Positions 47,689 to 57,221 of a DNA stretch of 64,000 bases are shown here, one piece after another; the stretch's first letter is position 1, and each line of letters starts with the position of its first letter. The notes beneath the pieces are model-generated. The model made no database searches. It was given only the letters and a program-made list of their open reading frames with translations, and had not been told where the DNA came from. The position numbers and the translations under genes were made by a program. Source of the stretch: Marinomonas aquiplantarum (lineage in GTDB: Bacteria; Pseudomonadota; Gammaproteobacteria; Pseudomonadales; Marinomonadaceae); contig NZ_QNRF01000009.1 in assembly GCF_003314975.1 (NCBI RefSeq), positions 78,231 through 142,230 on the forward strand, written 5' to 3'.

Positions 47689-49038
47689 ATGAACTCAGCA
47701 ACCGAAGCCAACTTTGACGGTTTAGTTGGCCCAACGCACAACTACAGCGGCCTTTCCTTTGGCAATGTCGCTTCCCTTAACAATTCCAATCAAGCATCAA
47801 ACCCTAAAGCGGCGGCAAAACAGGGGTTGGAGAAGATGAAAGCCTTAGCAGACATGGGCTTCGCACAAGGTATCTTAGCGCCTCACGAGCGCCCACATTT
47901 GCCGACATTACGTCAATTAGGCTTCACTGGATCGGATACTCAAATACTGGCTAACGTAGTAAGAAAAGCGCCAAAACTATTGGCAGCGGTCAGTTCGGCT
48001 TCTTGTATGTGGACAGCAAACGCCGCCACAGTATCCCCAAGTGCTGACACACAAGATGGCAAACTTCATTTCAGCGTAGCGAATTTGGCGAATAAATTTC
48101 ACCGCTCCATAGAGCATGAAACCACAGGGGAAATTTTACGTGCCAGCTTTGCTGACTCTCAGTATTTCAGCCATCATAATGCCCTCCCCAGCGTTGAGCA
48201 CTTTGGTGACGAAGGGGCAGCCAATCACACGCGTTTCTGTGATCAGTACGATAACAAGGGGGTCGAGTTTTTCGTGTATGGTATGGAAGCCTTTAACTCA
48301 GCCGCGGTTAAGCCCAGTCGCTTTCCTGCTCGCCATACATTAGAGGCGTCGCAAGCCATCGCTCGTCGTCATGGTTTACAAGCTTCCCAGGTCGTCTATG
48401 CTCAGCAAAATCCTGACGTTATTGACGCTGGCGTCTTCCACAATGATGTTATCGCAGTGGGCAATCGCAATGCTCACTTCTACCATCAACAAGCCTTTCT
48501 TGATACAGCAAAAATGAGGCAAGATTTACTCACTGCTTGGGGAGACAGAAGCAGTCCATTTCATTTTATTGAAGTGCCAACAGACGCTGTGTCCGTGCAA
48601 GATTGCATTCAGTCTTATTTGTTTAATAGCCAACTACTCAGCCGTGGTGACGATGACATGGTTTTGATTGTCCCTAGTGAATGCCAAGCCAATACCAACG
48701 TCTGGCATTATCTTCAATCATTAGTCGCCTCAAACGCCCCGATTCAAGAAGTGAAGGTCTTTGACCTAAAGCAAAGCATGAGTAACGGCGGCGGCCCTGC
48801 TTGTTTACGTCTTCGCGTGGCATTAACCGCTGCCGAAAGACAAGCCGTTAACTCTTCCATATGGATGAATGACGAACGCTTTGCACAACTGAATCAATGG
48901 GTTGATCGTCATTACCGTGATCGTTTAGTAGAAGCCGATTTAGCCGATCCACAGCTGTTAATCGAAAGCCGCAGCGCACTGGATGAACTGACGCAATTGT
49001 TGAACTTGGGCAGCATCTACCCGTTCCAACAAAACTAG
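47689..49038 (+). CDS. astB: N-succinylarginine dihydrolase
   Basis: A 449-residue guanidino-group hydrolase that turns succinylarginine into succinylornithine, CO2 and ammonia. Family motifs are [18 protein letters not shown] at about 9-26, [14 protein letters not shown] near 66, and the catalytic cysteine in [15 protein letters not shown] near 365-380. It closes the astA-astA-astD-astB operon; astC and astE are not in the window. Confidence 0.94.
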   Translation: MNSATEANFDGLVGPTHNYSGLSFGNVASLNNSNQASNPKAAAKQGLEKMKALADMGFAQGILAPHERPHLPTLRQLGFTGSDTQILANVVRKAPKLLAAVSSASCMWTANAATVSPSADTQDGKLHFSVANLANKFHRSIEHETTGEILRASFADSQYFSHHNALPSVEHFGDEGAANHTRFCDQYDNKGVEFFVYGMEAFNSAAVKPSRFPARHTLEASQAIARRHGLQASQVVYAQQNPDVIDAGVFHNDVIAVGNRNAHFYHQQAFLDTAKMRQDLLTAWGDRSSPFHFIEVPTDAVSVQDCIQSYLFNSQLLSRGDDDMVLIVPSECQANTNVWHYLQSLVASNAPIQEVKVFDLKQSMSNGGGPACLRLRVALTAAERQAVNSSIWMNDERFAQLNQWVDRHYRDRLVEADLADPQLLIESRSALDELTQLLNLGSIYPFQQN

Positions 49039-49064
49039 AGTCGTCAACCACTCCCTAAAAAGAA

Positions 49065-49098
49065 TAAAGCCCATTCATGGCATCATGAATGGGCTTTA
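49065..49098. terminator. Stem-loop after astB
   Basis: A perfect 15-pair stem (TAAAGCCCATTCATG and complement) closes on a GCAT loop, between the astB stop and the convergent DUF2914 gene. The pairing is very strong but no T-run follows. Confidence 0.65.
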
Positions 49099-49154
49099 AG
49101 GGGAAACTTGAGTATCAATAACCCTGTTGTTAACTTAACGATTCTTTGTCGATG

Positions 49155-49559
49155 CTATTCGTCATCAACATAATGAAAAGAATGGGACTCTAACACTTCG
49201 CCGTCTCGAACGACATCAACACGCCAATGACCATCAAAACCTGGCATCAAACGTTTACTGGACCAAACGCGCCAACGATCACCACCAATCTCAAACGAAA
49301 CATCCGCCATATCTTCACCATCAAGTGTCCAATGGTGAGTGACTTCACTGCCCGACATGTCTCGTAAATCAGTAAAAAAATACACTCGTTGAATCGCGCC
49401 GTATTCGACTTTTACCACGTCACCTATGTCATCAATGGGTTCGCGATCCACCACATCCGTTGCAAACTGTGCTCGTGCCACAGAACCCTCTGCCCAGGCT
49501 GATATTGCCAGCATTGACAATAAAGCGACCAAGGCGACTTTCATTAACCTAATACTCAT
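49155..49559 (-). CDS. DUF2914 domain-containing exported protein
   Basis: A 134-residue protein with a signal peptide (KVALVALLSMLAISAWAE). The domain pattern is VARAQFATDVVDREPIDDIG, RVYFFTDLRDMSGSEVTHHW, WRVWSSKRLMPGFDGHWRVD and a final YVDDE. The family forms a small beta-rich domain of unknown role, often next to stress or envelope genes. The gene stands alone. Confidence 0.8.
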   Translation of the reverse strand: MSIRLMKVALVALLSMLAISAWAEGSVARAQFATDVVDREPIDDIGDVVKVEYGAIQRVYFFTDLRDMSGSEVTHHWTLDGEDMADVSFEIGGDRWRVWSSKRLMPGFDGHWRVDVVRDGEVLESHSFHYVDDE

Positions 49560-49733
49560 ATAAAATTCCTGTAAGAGTGATAAAGCAGGTTAAAAACGAC
49601 AAATTGTGTTCGTCACTTTTTCTGTTAAATAATCTTTAAATGTAGACTATAAAGCGGCAAGAAAAACGAGAGATTTGTGTAAATTTGCAAACTCTCGTTT
49701 TTCTTTCAGGAATTCAATAGGATAGGGAGAAAT

Positions 49734-50231
49734 CTAGATTGGCTGACGGTCTGCCAGAGGTGTAGAGAAGGTATATTCCATGTCCCAAGGGAATCGAATC
49801 CAAGTATCTTGGCTCACCTCGGTAACAAAGGTATCGACTAATGGCTTACCAGCAGGTTTGGCATAAATGGTCGCAAAGTGTGCTTTTGGCAACATTTCTC
49901 GAACTTTCGCCGCCGTTCGACCTGTGTCGACAAGATCGTCGATCAGAATAAACCCTTCGCCATCACCGTCCACGCCTTTTAACACATTCAAGTCGCCTTG
50001 CTTCATGGCTGCGCCACCAGCTTCATCAGCGCCATAGCTCACGACACAGATGGTATCAATCAGACGAATGTCCATTTCGCGACACAAGATGGCCGCAGGC
50101 ACCAGACCACCACGAGTAATCGCAATAATGCCTTTCCAAGGACCTTGTTCAAGCAAACGCCAAGACAAAGCACGTGCATTTCTGTGCAGCTCTTCCCAAG
50201 AAACAGGAAAATCTTTTGAATAAGGGGTCAT
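49734..50231 (-). CDS. gpt: Xanthine-guanine phosphoribosyltransferase
   Basis: A 165-residue type I phosphoribosyltransferase for xanthine and guanine salvage. The ATG at 50231 is five bases after AGGAG; the preceding TTG is too close. It has the PRPP loop [20 protein letters not shown] near 90-110, the ITRGGLVPA segment near 40, and the C-terminal [20 protein letters not shown] typical of Gpt. Confidence 0.92.
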   Translation of the reverse strand: MTPYSKDFPVSWEELHRNARALSWRLLEQGPWKGIIAITRGGLVPAAILCREMDIRLIDTICVVSYGADEAGGAAMKQGDLNVLKGVDGDGEGFILIDDLVDTGRTAAKVREMLPKAHFATIYAKPAGKPLVDTFVTEVSQDTWIRFPWDMEYTFSTPLADRQPI

Positions 50232-50352
50232 CAAGGCTCCTATGCTTTACAGCTATCATAATTCAAAAATTAATAGACCATCTTAAGAAAATACTCTGCA
50301 CACGAACGGTGAAACAGGCTCAAAAGACAATTTTAGGGTATTGGAAGGCATG

Positions 50353-50862
50353 CTATTTTAACGGCATTGGCAGCCCGGCTGCAACAAAAGTTACCCGATC
50401 GGTCAATTTAGCTAAGGCTTGATTCAACATTCCAGCTTCATCGGCAAAGCGTCTAGCCAATGCGTTCATCGGCATGATGCCCAAACCGACTTCACTGGAG
50501 ACCAGTACCAAATCTCCTTGAAATTGCTCCACTGCTTTTAATAGAGATTGCAGCTCCCGCTCAAACACTTGATCGTCTTCTAAACATAAAAGATTGCTTA
50601 GCCACAAACTAAAGCACTCCACAATCACGGCTTGCTGGGCATTATTGAGACGATTGAGCGTCGCAGCCAAAGCAATCGGCTCTTCAATCAGCTGCCATTG
50701 CTCAGGACGGTTTAATTTATGTCGCTCAACCCGTTGCGCCATTTCGTCATCCCAAACTTGAGACGTGGCAACATAACAAACGGGTTTACCGGTTGCAGCC
50801 ACTAAATCTTGCGCAAAGGCACTTTTACCACTGCGCACACCACCCATTACCAAATGCTTCAT
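50353..50862 (-). CDS. cobU: Adenosylcobinamide kinase / guanylyltransferase
   Basis: A 169-residue bifunctional CobU/CobP enzyme started at 50862, overlapping the previous gene's stop as ATGA. The P-loop GGVRSGKSAFAQDL is at residues 7-20. VCYVATSQVWDDEMAQRVERH near 30-50 holds the guanylylated histidine. LVSSEVGLGIMPMNALARRF near 110-130 is also typical. It phosphorylates adenosylcobinamide and adds GMP late in cobalamin assembly. Confidence 0.92.
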   Translation of the reverse strand: MKHLVMGGVRSGKSAFAQDLVAATGKPVCYVATSQVWDDEMAQRVERHKLNRPEQWQLIEEPIALAATLNRLNNAQQAVIVECFSLWLSNLLCLEDDQVFERELQSLLKAVEQFQGDLVLVSSEVGLGIMPMNALARRFADEAGMLNQALAKLTDRVTFVAAGLPMPLK

Positions 50863-51977
50863 GCTAAATCTCGGCCTCCTGCCCCTTTTAATAATCGTAT
50901 CAACAAGGCATCTAATGTCTCTATTTCTGACATGGAAGGCATAGCAACACGTATCCACCCATCACCTAAACGAGTGTGCACCCCCACCTCATGCAGCATA
51001 GCAAACACCTGCTCCGCATAACCTTGATCCGAAATACGCCACGTCGCAAACAAAGGATGCAGGGTATAATCTTGTGAGTCGAAGATGGTATGGAACTTAG
51101 GCAGTACTTTTTCCGAAAAGTAACCTTGACGAGCCTCTAAGCTGTCCTTTGCCGCCAGCTGCCATTTGGTATCTTGTAGAGCCAAATCCACTAAATGCAA
51201 ACTGGCACTGGAAACAGGCCAAGGTCCGACTAGATTGTTCAAACTCTGCTGCCAGTCTGGATGGCAAAAAGCGAAGCCAACTCTTGCACCGGCCAAACCA
51301 AAAAATTTACCCACGGAACGCAACACAAACAAAGAATCAAAATCATGCTGACCGTCGATTTGTTCATCAATCTGTTTACCTAATCGATTCAATAGACTGA
51401 ACTCAGGCTGGACATCAATAAACGCTTCATCAACAACAAACCAAGCCCGTTGTTTTTTCGCGTGAGCCAACACGTTCAACGCCAATTCAGCATCCGTCCA
51501 CTCCCCAGTCGGATTATTTGGGTTCACTAAGACGGCTGCCGCCCAAGTCTGTTCGAGCAACTCACTCAAATCATCATAATAAGCCAGTTCAAATCCCCAC
51601 TTTTGCCAGGCAAAAGCGTGTTCTTGGTAACCCACTCTGGGGACAAAGACTCGATTGGACGGGTGACTTTCTGAGGAAAGCTGCTCACGCTTCAAGATGG
51701 GTAAGGCTTCGATTATTTGTTGACTGCCGGAGGCAATCACCGTGGGACGAACACCATAATACGACCGTGCCGACGCCATTAACGCCGCCTGATCTGGCAA
51801 CGCCATCCAAAGGGATTTCGGAAAATCGGGAATCGGCCAAGGTTCGCGGTTACAAGCAGAAGACAAGTCCAACCAAGACAAAGCCTGCTCACCTTCTTGA
51901 CGTTGCCAGAGCTCTAAATCCCCACCATGCGGCAAACTGGCCACATCCAAATTGGCTTTATTTAAAACAGCAGACAT
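50859..51977 (-). CDS. cobC: L-threonine-O-3-phosphate decarboxylase (CobC/CobD-type aminotransferase fold)
   Basis: A 372-residue PLP enzyme started at 51977, ten bases after GGGGA. It has HGGDLE near the start, WLDLSSACNREPWPIPD near 35, NPNNPTGEW near 160, VVDEAFIDVQPE near 190 and the PLP lysine in FVLRSVGKFFGLAGARVGFA near 230. It makes (R)-1-amino-2-propanol phosphate for the cobamide nucleotide loop. It overlaps both neighbouring cob genes, which signals a tight operon. Confidence 0.87.
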   Translation of the reverse strand: MSAVLNKANLDVASLPHGGDLELWQRQEGEQALSWLDLSSACNREPWPIPDFPKSLWMALPDQAALMASARSYYGVRPTVIASGSQQIIEALPILKREQLSSESHPSNRVFVPRVGYQEHAFAWQKWGFELAYYDDLSELLEQTWAAAVLVNPNNPTGEWTDAELALNVLAHAKKQRAWFVVDEAFIDVQPEFSLLNRLGKQIDEQIDGQHDFDSLFVLRSVGKFFGLAGARVGFAFCHPDWQQSLNNLVGPWPVSSASLHLVDLALQDTKWQLAAKDSLEARQGYFSEKVLPKFHTIFDSQDYTLHPLFATWRISDQGYAEQVFAMLHEVGVHTRLGDGWIRVAMPSMSEIETLDALLIRLLKGAGGRDLA

Positions 51978-52921
51978 ATAACCAATCCCCACAAATATAC
52001 GCTTCTGTCCACCAGCTCAACGGCTCGTGAAAGGTCTTTGGGTTGAGCTTGTTCTCCTTCCCCTAAAATCGGACGCTCTTCTATTTTGCCAAAATAGGGC
52101 GCACTTCCACCGACTTGAATGCCTAACGCCCCAGCCCCTGCCGCCATGACTGGACCAGCATTAGGGCTTTTCCAACTGGCGGAGGGACGACGAGAAGAAC
52201 GCAATGCCGCATGCCATTGACCACAGGCCCCATAGGTATAAACCACCAAGCGCGCGGGCAAATAATTCAACACATCATCGAAACGCGCAGCAAACCAACC
52301 AAAGTGAATAAAGGCGTCATTTTTGTAACCCCACATGGCATCTAATGTATTGGCAAGTCGATAAAGCAAAATCCCCGGCACACCGGCAACGACAAACCAA
52401 AATATCGGCGCGAAAATGGCATCACTGCCGTTTTCTAACACGGACTCGACTCCCGCTTTAGCCACCTCTTCTTCACTTAAGTTTTGTGTATCACGACTCA
52501 CAATATAACCGACCGCTTGTCGTGCTTGCGGTAATCCAGACGAGTCGCCTTGGGCTGCTTGCTGCAAAGGTTCCGCAATGGCAAACGCATGTTCTCTTAA
52601 ACTTTGCCAACCGATAGCAAAATACACAATCAACACCGCAAGACTACGATCTAACCAAGTTGGTAACAGCCAAAACAAAACAGATAAAACCAATAACCAA
52701 GGTATCACCGCCAAACACCAAGCAACGACTCCGGCTCGTTTTTGATGGCCAGCCTTAGCAGTGTGAGGCGCTACCGTGTATTGATGCACAAGATCCACCC
52801 AGCGCCCGAACCAAACCAATGGGTGCCATGATTTAGGTTCACCAATTAATCGGTCAAGCAGCAGAGCAATGATTAAAATAAGAGCATTCGTCGATATAAA
52901 GTCAAAAATTGAAGTCATCAT
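51962..52921 (-). CDS. cbiB: Adenosylcobinamide-phosphate synthase (CbiB/CobD)
   Basis: A 319-residue inner-membrane protein. Hydrophobic segments at about 12-28 and 70-100 flank LLLDRLIGEPKSWHPLVWFG and HQYTV. Hallmark stretches are GYIVSRDTQNLSEEEVAKAG, then VESVLENGSDAIFAPIFWF near 140-180, RLANTLDAMWGYKND near 195, and SWKSPNAGPVMAAGAGALGI near 250. It joins aminopropanol phosphate to adenosylcobyric acid. Its 3' end overlaps the decarboxylase start by 16 bases. Confidence 0.92.
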   Translation of the reverse strand: MMTSIFDFISTNALILIIALLLDRLIGEPKSWHPLVWFGRWVDLVHQYTVAPHTAKAGHQKRAGVVAWCLAVIPWLLVLSVLFWLLPTWLDRSLAVLIVYFAIGWQSLREHAFAIAEPLQQAAQGDSSGLPQARQAVGYIVSRDTQNLSEEEVAKAGVESVLENGSDAIFAPIFWFVVAGVPGILLYRLANTLDAMWGYKNDAFIHFGWFAARFDDVLNYLPARLVVYTYGACGQWHAALRSSRRPSASWKSPNAGPVMAAGAGALGIQVGGSAPYFGKIEERPILGEGEQAQPKDLSRAVELVDRSVYLWGLVICLLF

Positions 52922-52998
52922 GAATATTGGTCGTTTTTCAGTGATCGAAACATTGGGTAGAATTCTAACACCTTATTGATTTAAAACGTGATGACTTC

Positions 52999-54477
52999 AT
53001 GCCTGCCTTTAGCTTAATGGTCCAAGGGACAACCTCTGATGCTGGAAAAAGTACCCTAGTAACAGCCCTATGCCGACTCTTGGTAAAGCGCCAACTCTCG
53101 GTTGCGCCTTTCAAACCACAAAACATGGCACTCAACAGCGCCGTTACCCAAGATGGCAATGAAATCGGTCGCGCTCAAGCGGTACAAGCTCAAGCAGCTC
53201 ACTTGGACCCCCATGTGGACATGAACCCCATTCTGCTCAAACCCAACACAGACACCGGCGCCCAAGTCATCATTCAAGGCAAAGCCGTGGGCAATATGAA
53301 TGCGGTCGGATACCACCAATACAAAAGCATCGCCAAACAAGCCGCCTTGGATTCCTACCATCGTCTTGCCGAACAATATCAAGCGGTATTAATTGAAGGC
53401 GCAGGCAGCCCAGCCGAAATCAACCTTCGCGCCCGTGACATTGCCAACATGGGGTTTGCGGAAAGCATTGATTGCCCTGTCATCATCATTGCCGACATAG
53501 ACAAAGGCGGTGTCTTTGCTCATCTAGTTGGCACATTAGACCTGCTCAGCCAAAGTGAACAAGACAGAGTAATCGGCTTTGTGATTAACCGGTTTCGTGG
53601 TGACATCAGCTTATTGCAATCTGGACTCGACTGGTTAGAGAAACGTACTGGCAAACCGGTATTAGGGGTTTTACCCTACCTGACCGGCTTTCATTTGGAG
53701 TCGGAAGACGCCGTGGCTCAGAGTCCAATCAAGGACCATTCGACAGATAAACTGCAAGTGGTCATTCCCGTCATGCCGCGAACCAGCAATCATACCGATT
53801 GGGACGCTCTGCGCTTGCACCCAGAGGTACAAGTCACATTAGTGGGCGCCAATGAGCCAATCCCTCCCGCTGACTTAGTGATTTTACCGGGCAGCAAAAG
53901 CGTACAAAGTGATCTGGCTTTTCTACGCCAACAAGGCTGGGAAAGCTATTTGCAGAAACACCTTAGATACGGCGGTAAAGTCATTGGTATCTGCGGCGGC
54001 TTTCAAATGCTCGGAAAACATTTATCGGACCCCCTTGGGCTAGAAAACCAAACACCGGGCACACAAACCAATGGCTTTGGCTTCATCCCGATGACAACCG
54101 TATTAAAAGAAGAAAAACAGCTGAAACAACGACAGGGCCAGCTAACACAGGGGCACGCTCAGATCACAGGCTATGAAATTCACTCAGGTGTTTCTCAATT
54201 CACCCAAGCTCATGAGCCCTTGATCGAACTGGATAATAGCGAACTGGAAGGCTATCGATCTGACGATGGACAAATCATTGGCACCTATTTGCACGGCTTG
54301 TTTGACCACCCTGATGCCCTAAACGCCCTACTTAACTGGGTGGGACATCAACAAAGCCAAGCTTTTGATTACACCGCTTATCGAGAAAGTGAAATTGACC
54401 GGCTGGCCAACAGCGTTGAACAACATATGGACATAGATCAGCTGATTGAGACTTGTCGTGAGTTCAACCAGATTTAG
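52999..54477 (+). CDS. cobQ: Cobyric acid synthase
   Basis: A 492-residue glutamine-dependent amidase (CobQ/CbiP). The N-terminal dethiobiotin-synthetase-like ATPase has [20 protein letters not shown] at about 7-26. Its middle part has [20 protein letters not shown] near 134. The glutamine amidotransferase domain carries the nucleophile in [15 protein letters not shown] near 327 and the partner histidine in [14 protein letters not shown] near 433. It amidates four side chains of adenosylcobyrinic acid a,c-diamide. It is divergent from cbiB with only 77 bases between the starts. Confidence 0.93.
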   Translation: MPAFSLMVQGTTSDAGKSTLVTALCRLLVKRQLSVAPFKPQNMALNSAVTQDGNEIGRAQAVQAQAAHLDPHVDMNPILLKPNTDTGAQVIIQGKAVGNMNAVGYHQYKSIAKQAALDSYHRLAEQYQAVLIEGAGSPAEINLRARDIANMGFAESIDCPVIIIADIDKGGVFAHLVGTLDLLSQSEQDRVIGFVINRFRGDISLLQSGLDWLEKRTGKPVLGVLPYLTGFHLESEDAVAQSPIKDHSTDKLQVVIPVMPRTSNHTDWDALRLHPEVQVTLVGANEPIPPADLVILPGSKSVQSDLAFLRQQGWESYLQKHLRYGGKVIGICGGFQMLGKHLSDPLGLENQTPGTQTNGFGFIPMTTVLKEEKQLKQRQGQLTQGHAQITGYEIHSGVSQFTQAHEPLIELDNSELEGYRSDDGQIIGTYLHGLFDHPDALNALLNWVGHQQSQAFDYTAYRESEIDRLANSVEQHMDIDQLIETCREFNQI

Positions 54478-54483
54478 TATTTA

Positions 54484-54777
54484 GCCCTTTTAAGATAACC
54501 CCCTCCAACTCCCCCTTATTAAGGGGGAGAGCCTAATCATTTGCTCCCTCCCCTTATAAAAGGAGAGCCCAGTATTTTGTTCCTTCCCCTTTCGAAGGGG
54601 AGGGTTAGGGTGGGGTTATAAATTTGCACCCTCCCCCTATTAAAAGAGAGCCTAGTCATTTGTTCCTTCCCCTTTCGAAGGGGAGGGTTAGGGTGGGGTT
54701 ATAAATTTGCACCCTCCCCCTATTAAAAGAGAGCCTAGTCATTTGTTCCCTCCCCTTTCGAAGGGGTTAGGGTGGGG
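54484..54777. repeat. GC-rich tandem repeat array with an 83-base period
   Basis: Blocks built on CCTTCCCCTTTCGAAGGGGA followed by GGGTTAGGGTGGGGTT recur at 54581, 54664 and 54747, an 83-base period. The third block is shortened inside the hairpin. Each unit ends with CACCCTCCCCCTATTAAAAG, then AGAGCCTAGTCATTTGTT. A related single hairpin AACTCCCCCTTATTAAGGGG is at the left end. The same family reappears near 63.5-63.9 kb. It is an intergenic palindromic repeat, not a gene. Confidence 0.85.
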
Positions 54778-54891
54778 TTATAAATTACCTTCCACCAAAC
54801 CCGTTAGGATTTTGACTTTGGCTTTATCTGCATTCGCATAAAACTCGTCAATATCGCCAGCTCGTCTGGCTTCACTCGTCCAAGTTTCCAT
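54778..54891 (-). pseudogene. galE C-terminal remnant
   Basis: A 37-codon frame contains ARRAGDIDEFYANADKAK. This matches DRRAGDIAEFYANADKAK of the intact GalE encoded at 61.0-62.0 kb at 16 of 18 positions; the flanks do not match. It is far too short to be an enzyme. It is bounded by the repeat array on one side and by the Fur-controlled promoter on the other, so it looks like debris of a second galE copy. Confidence 0.6.
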
Positions 54892-54948
54892 TTAAAATCA
54901 GCGCATCAGCACTTCAATGTTCATGTTCATTCTGCAATATTAATTATT

Positions 54949-54970
54949 CTTAATGAAAATCATTTTCATT
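54949..54970. promoter_or_regulatory. Fur box upstream of the haem uptake operon
   Basis: AATGAAAATCATTTTCATT (54952-54970) is a 19-base palindrome. The frame starting at 54949 matches the Fur consensus at 15 of 19 positions. It lies about 60 bases before the receptor start. Confidence 0.85.
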
Positions 54971-54993
54971 TAAATCAAGTTTTAATTGATAAT

Positions 54994-55020
54994 GCCTCTC
55001 ATTCATAAAAAAAGAGAGGC
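54994..55020 (+). promoter_or_regulatory. Hairpin covering the haem receptor ribosome-binding site
   Basis: GCCTCTC (54994-55000) is complementary to GAGAGGC (55014-55020), which includes the GAGAGG ribosome site six bases before the ATG. Folding would hide the site. The 13-base loop is AT-rich. Function is inference. Confidence 0.5.
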
Positions 55021-55025
55021 AATCA

Positions 55026-57170
55026 ATGTTTTACAAACCTTCCACGTTTTCATTGTCTTTAATTACTCTAGCCATTATCAGCTCTAATGCCAGTTTTGCA
55101 GAAAATGCAAACGACAACGAGCATCAACTTGATACGGTTATCATTGAAGCAAATGAAATAACGGACTCTGATACTGAAGTAGGAAGCTCGGTATCCAATA
55201 TCACAACTGAAGACATGGAAGCGTCACTGACAACCAACCTTAACGACTTACTTCGCTATGAACCTGGTGTAGAAGCCACTCAAGATTCCCGATTTGGCAT
55301 TAGCAGTGTCAATATTCGCGGACTGGATGGCGACCGAGTCAAAATTAGCATTGATGGTGTGCCACAAGCTGACGCTTACGGCCCGACCTCCACCTACCTT
55401 CGTACAGGTCGTAATACGGTAGACTTAGACTCATTAGAATCCGTCAACATCATCAAAGGTGGTGACATTGTCGAAGGCAGCGGCGCATTAGGTGGTGTCG
55501 TCAAATATCGCACCAAAGAGCCTAGTCGCTTCTTAGCATCAGATGGTGATGATACGAGTGTTTCCTTAAAAGCCGGATATAAGAGCGCCTCAAATGAATT
55601 TCATGAGACGATCACAGTGGCAAATCGTACGGGGAAAACAGAATCACTGCTACTCTTCACACACAGAGACAGCAATGAAACTGAAAACCATAAAGGCGAC
55701 GCAGGCTCAGATAAAACGGTGGGCATGAGTCGTGAATCGGTTGACCCAGCCGACAATAGCTCAGACAACCTACTGGCAAAATTTCAACTGCAATTAGATC
55801 AAAACAACCGAGTCGGTGTGGTCGGCGAATATTTCAACAGCACTAGTGAATCAACCTTATATTCAGAAAGCTCGGCAACAGACGAATACGGTGCAGACGA
55901 TGAAAGCGAACGTCAGCGAGTCGGTTTTTTCCACGAAAACACCAACACCAACGACATCTATGACCGTTTAAAGTGGCAACTGGATTACCAAAATACAAAA
56001 ACCACCAACAAAACAACTCGCTCCGCCACAAACCGCTTGGTGGATCGATTTTATGAAGAGGAAGCCACCAGCCTAAAAGCCGACCTAGTCAAACAGCTCA
56101 ACCTGCATCAAATACGTTATGGCTTTAACTACGATAAAAAATCCTTAGAAAACCTTAATAAAAACACCGTATCAGGAACCACGAGCACCACACGTTTCTC
56201 CCCGGTCGCCGATGCGGACATCTTCGGCTTGTATGTTGAAGACAATTGGGCTGCCACAGACAGATTAATTCTGGTGCCGGCTATCCGCTACGACAACTAT
56301 CAATACACAACTACAGGTGACGAATACATTGACTCCTGGGGCGATAATAAAAACGAAGCACTAACCGCACAACTGGCCGCTGAGTTTGCATTAACAGAAA
56401 CCTATACTGTTTTTGGAAAAACAGGCTCAGGCTTTAGAGCACCAAACTTAGATGAACTTTATTACTATTTCGCAAATTCAGCCCCTTATGGCTCTTACCA
56501 AATCACCCCTAATCCAGATTTAGAGCCAGAAGAAAGCTTGTTCATTGAAGCCGGTATTCGCGCCCAAAAAGCCTATGGATCTGCTGAGTTCACCGCATTC
56601 TATAATGACTACAAGAATTTCATAGAACAGGTGTCTTTAGGTACCTCTGCGACCTTCAGCCTTGGAGAGTACACCAATCAAAACTTGACTCATGTCGTAA
56701 TTAAAGGGGTTGAAATAAAAGGAAGTTTAGACCTGTCTAAAAGTATTGATTTCCTTAATGATGGCTGGGTGCTGAATGGTGCTATCGCTTACACCGAAGG
56801 CGACAACCTCGAAGACGATGAGCCATTAGACAGCATTGCCCCTTTAAGTGCAGTCATGGGCTTAGGCTACGATGCGCCCTCTCAAGAATGGGGCGGGCAA
56901 TTAAACCTAACTTGGGTACAAGGTAAACAAGAAGAAGACATTTCCAGTAGCAAACAGTGGTTAGCCACCTCAGATTACAGCCTAATCGATCTGACGGCCT
57001 ACTATAAACCGACAGACTCGCTAACCATTAACGCTGGGCTGTTTAATCTGACAGATGAAAAATACCTAAATTGGAATGACATCCGTGATCTTTCCAACAG
57101 CGGCACCAATCTAGACAGATACACACGCACTGGTCGTAATGTTGGCGTTGACGCGACTTACACTTTCTAA
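55026..57170 (+). CDS. TonB-dependent haem/haemoglobin receptor
   Basis: A 714-residue outer-membrane receptor. The signal peptide is about 1-25, ending NASFA. The plug has LDTVIIEANEITDSD, the DLLRYEPGVEATQDSRFGIS segment near 65-85 and NIRGLDGDRVKISIDGVPQ near 90. The barrel holds the haem-receptor FRAP box (GSGFRAPNLDELYYYF near 467) and a NPDLEPE box near 495, and ends YTF. No histidine lies between those boxes, although classic receptors such as HemR and ShuA have one there. It heads the Fur-controlled operon with HmuS, T, U and V. Confidence 0.9.
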   Translation: MFYKPSTFSLSLITLAIISSNASFAENANDNEHQLDTVIIEANEITDSDTEVGSSVSNITTEDMEASLTTNLNDLLRYEPGVEATQDSRFGISSVNIRGLDGDRVKISIDGVPQADAYGPTSTYLRTGRNTVDLDSLESVNIIKGGDIVEGSGALGGVVKYRTKEPSRFLASDGDDTSVSLKAGYKSASNEFHETITVANRTGKTESLLLFTHRDSNETENHKGDAGSDKTVGMSRESVDPADNSSDNLLAKFQLQLDQNNRVGVVGEYFNSTSESTLYSESSATDEYGADDESERQRVGFFHENTNTNDIYDRLKWQLDYQNTKTTNKTTRSATNRLVDRFYEEEATSLKADLVKQLNLHQIRYGFNYDKKSLENLNKNTVSGTTSTTRFSPVADADIFGLYVEDNWAATDRLILVPAIRYDNYQYTTTGDEYIDSWGDNKNEALTAQLAAEFALTETYTVFGKTGSGFRAPNLDELYYYFANSAPYGSYQITPNPDLEPEESLFIEAGIRAQKAYGSAEFTAFYNDYKNFIEQVSLGTSATFSLGEYTNQNLTHVVIKGVEIKGSLDLSKSIDFLNDGWVLNGAIAYTEGDNLEDDEPLDSIAPLSAVMGLGYDAPSQEWGGQLNLTWVQGKQEEDISSSKQWLATSDYSLIDLTAYYKPTDSLTINAGLFNLTDEKYLNWNDIRDLSNSGTNLDRYTRTGRNVGVDATYTF

Positions 57171-57221
57171 ATTTCATTGGTTCGGCAGGGCAAGCTCATT
57201 GCCCTGCATTTGGAGTACACC

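Noticed and set aside
51518..52030. A 170-codon plus-strand frame across the cob genes
   Set aside because: It is antisense to two well-supported overlapping cobalamin genes and lacks any motif.
52922..52998. Cobalamin riboswitch before cobQ or cbiB
   Set aside because: The gap is only 77 bases and holds no B12-box-like sequence or room for the aptamer.
54484..54777. Possible CRISPR array
   Set aside because: Unit length is 83 bases with the whole unit repeated, so there are no unique spacers; the hairpins match the other intergenic array.
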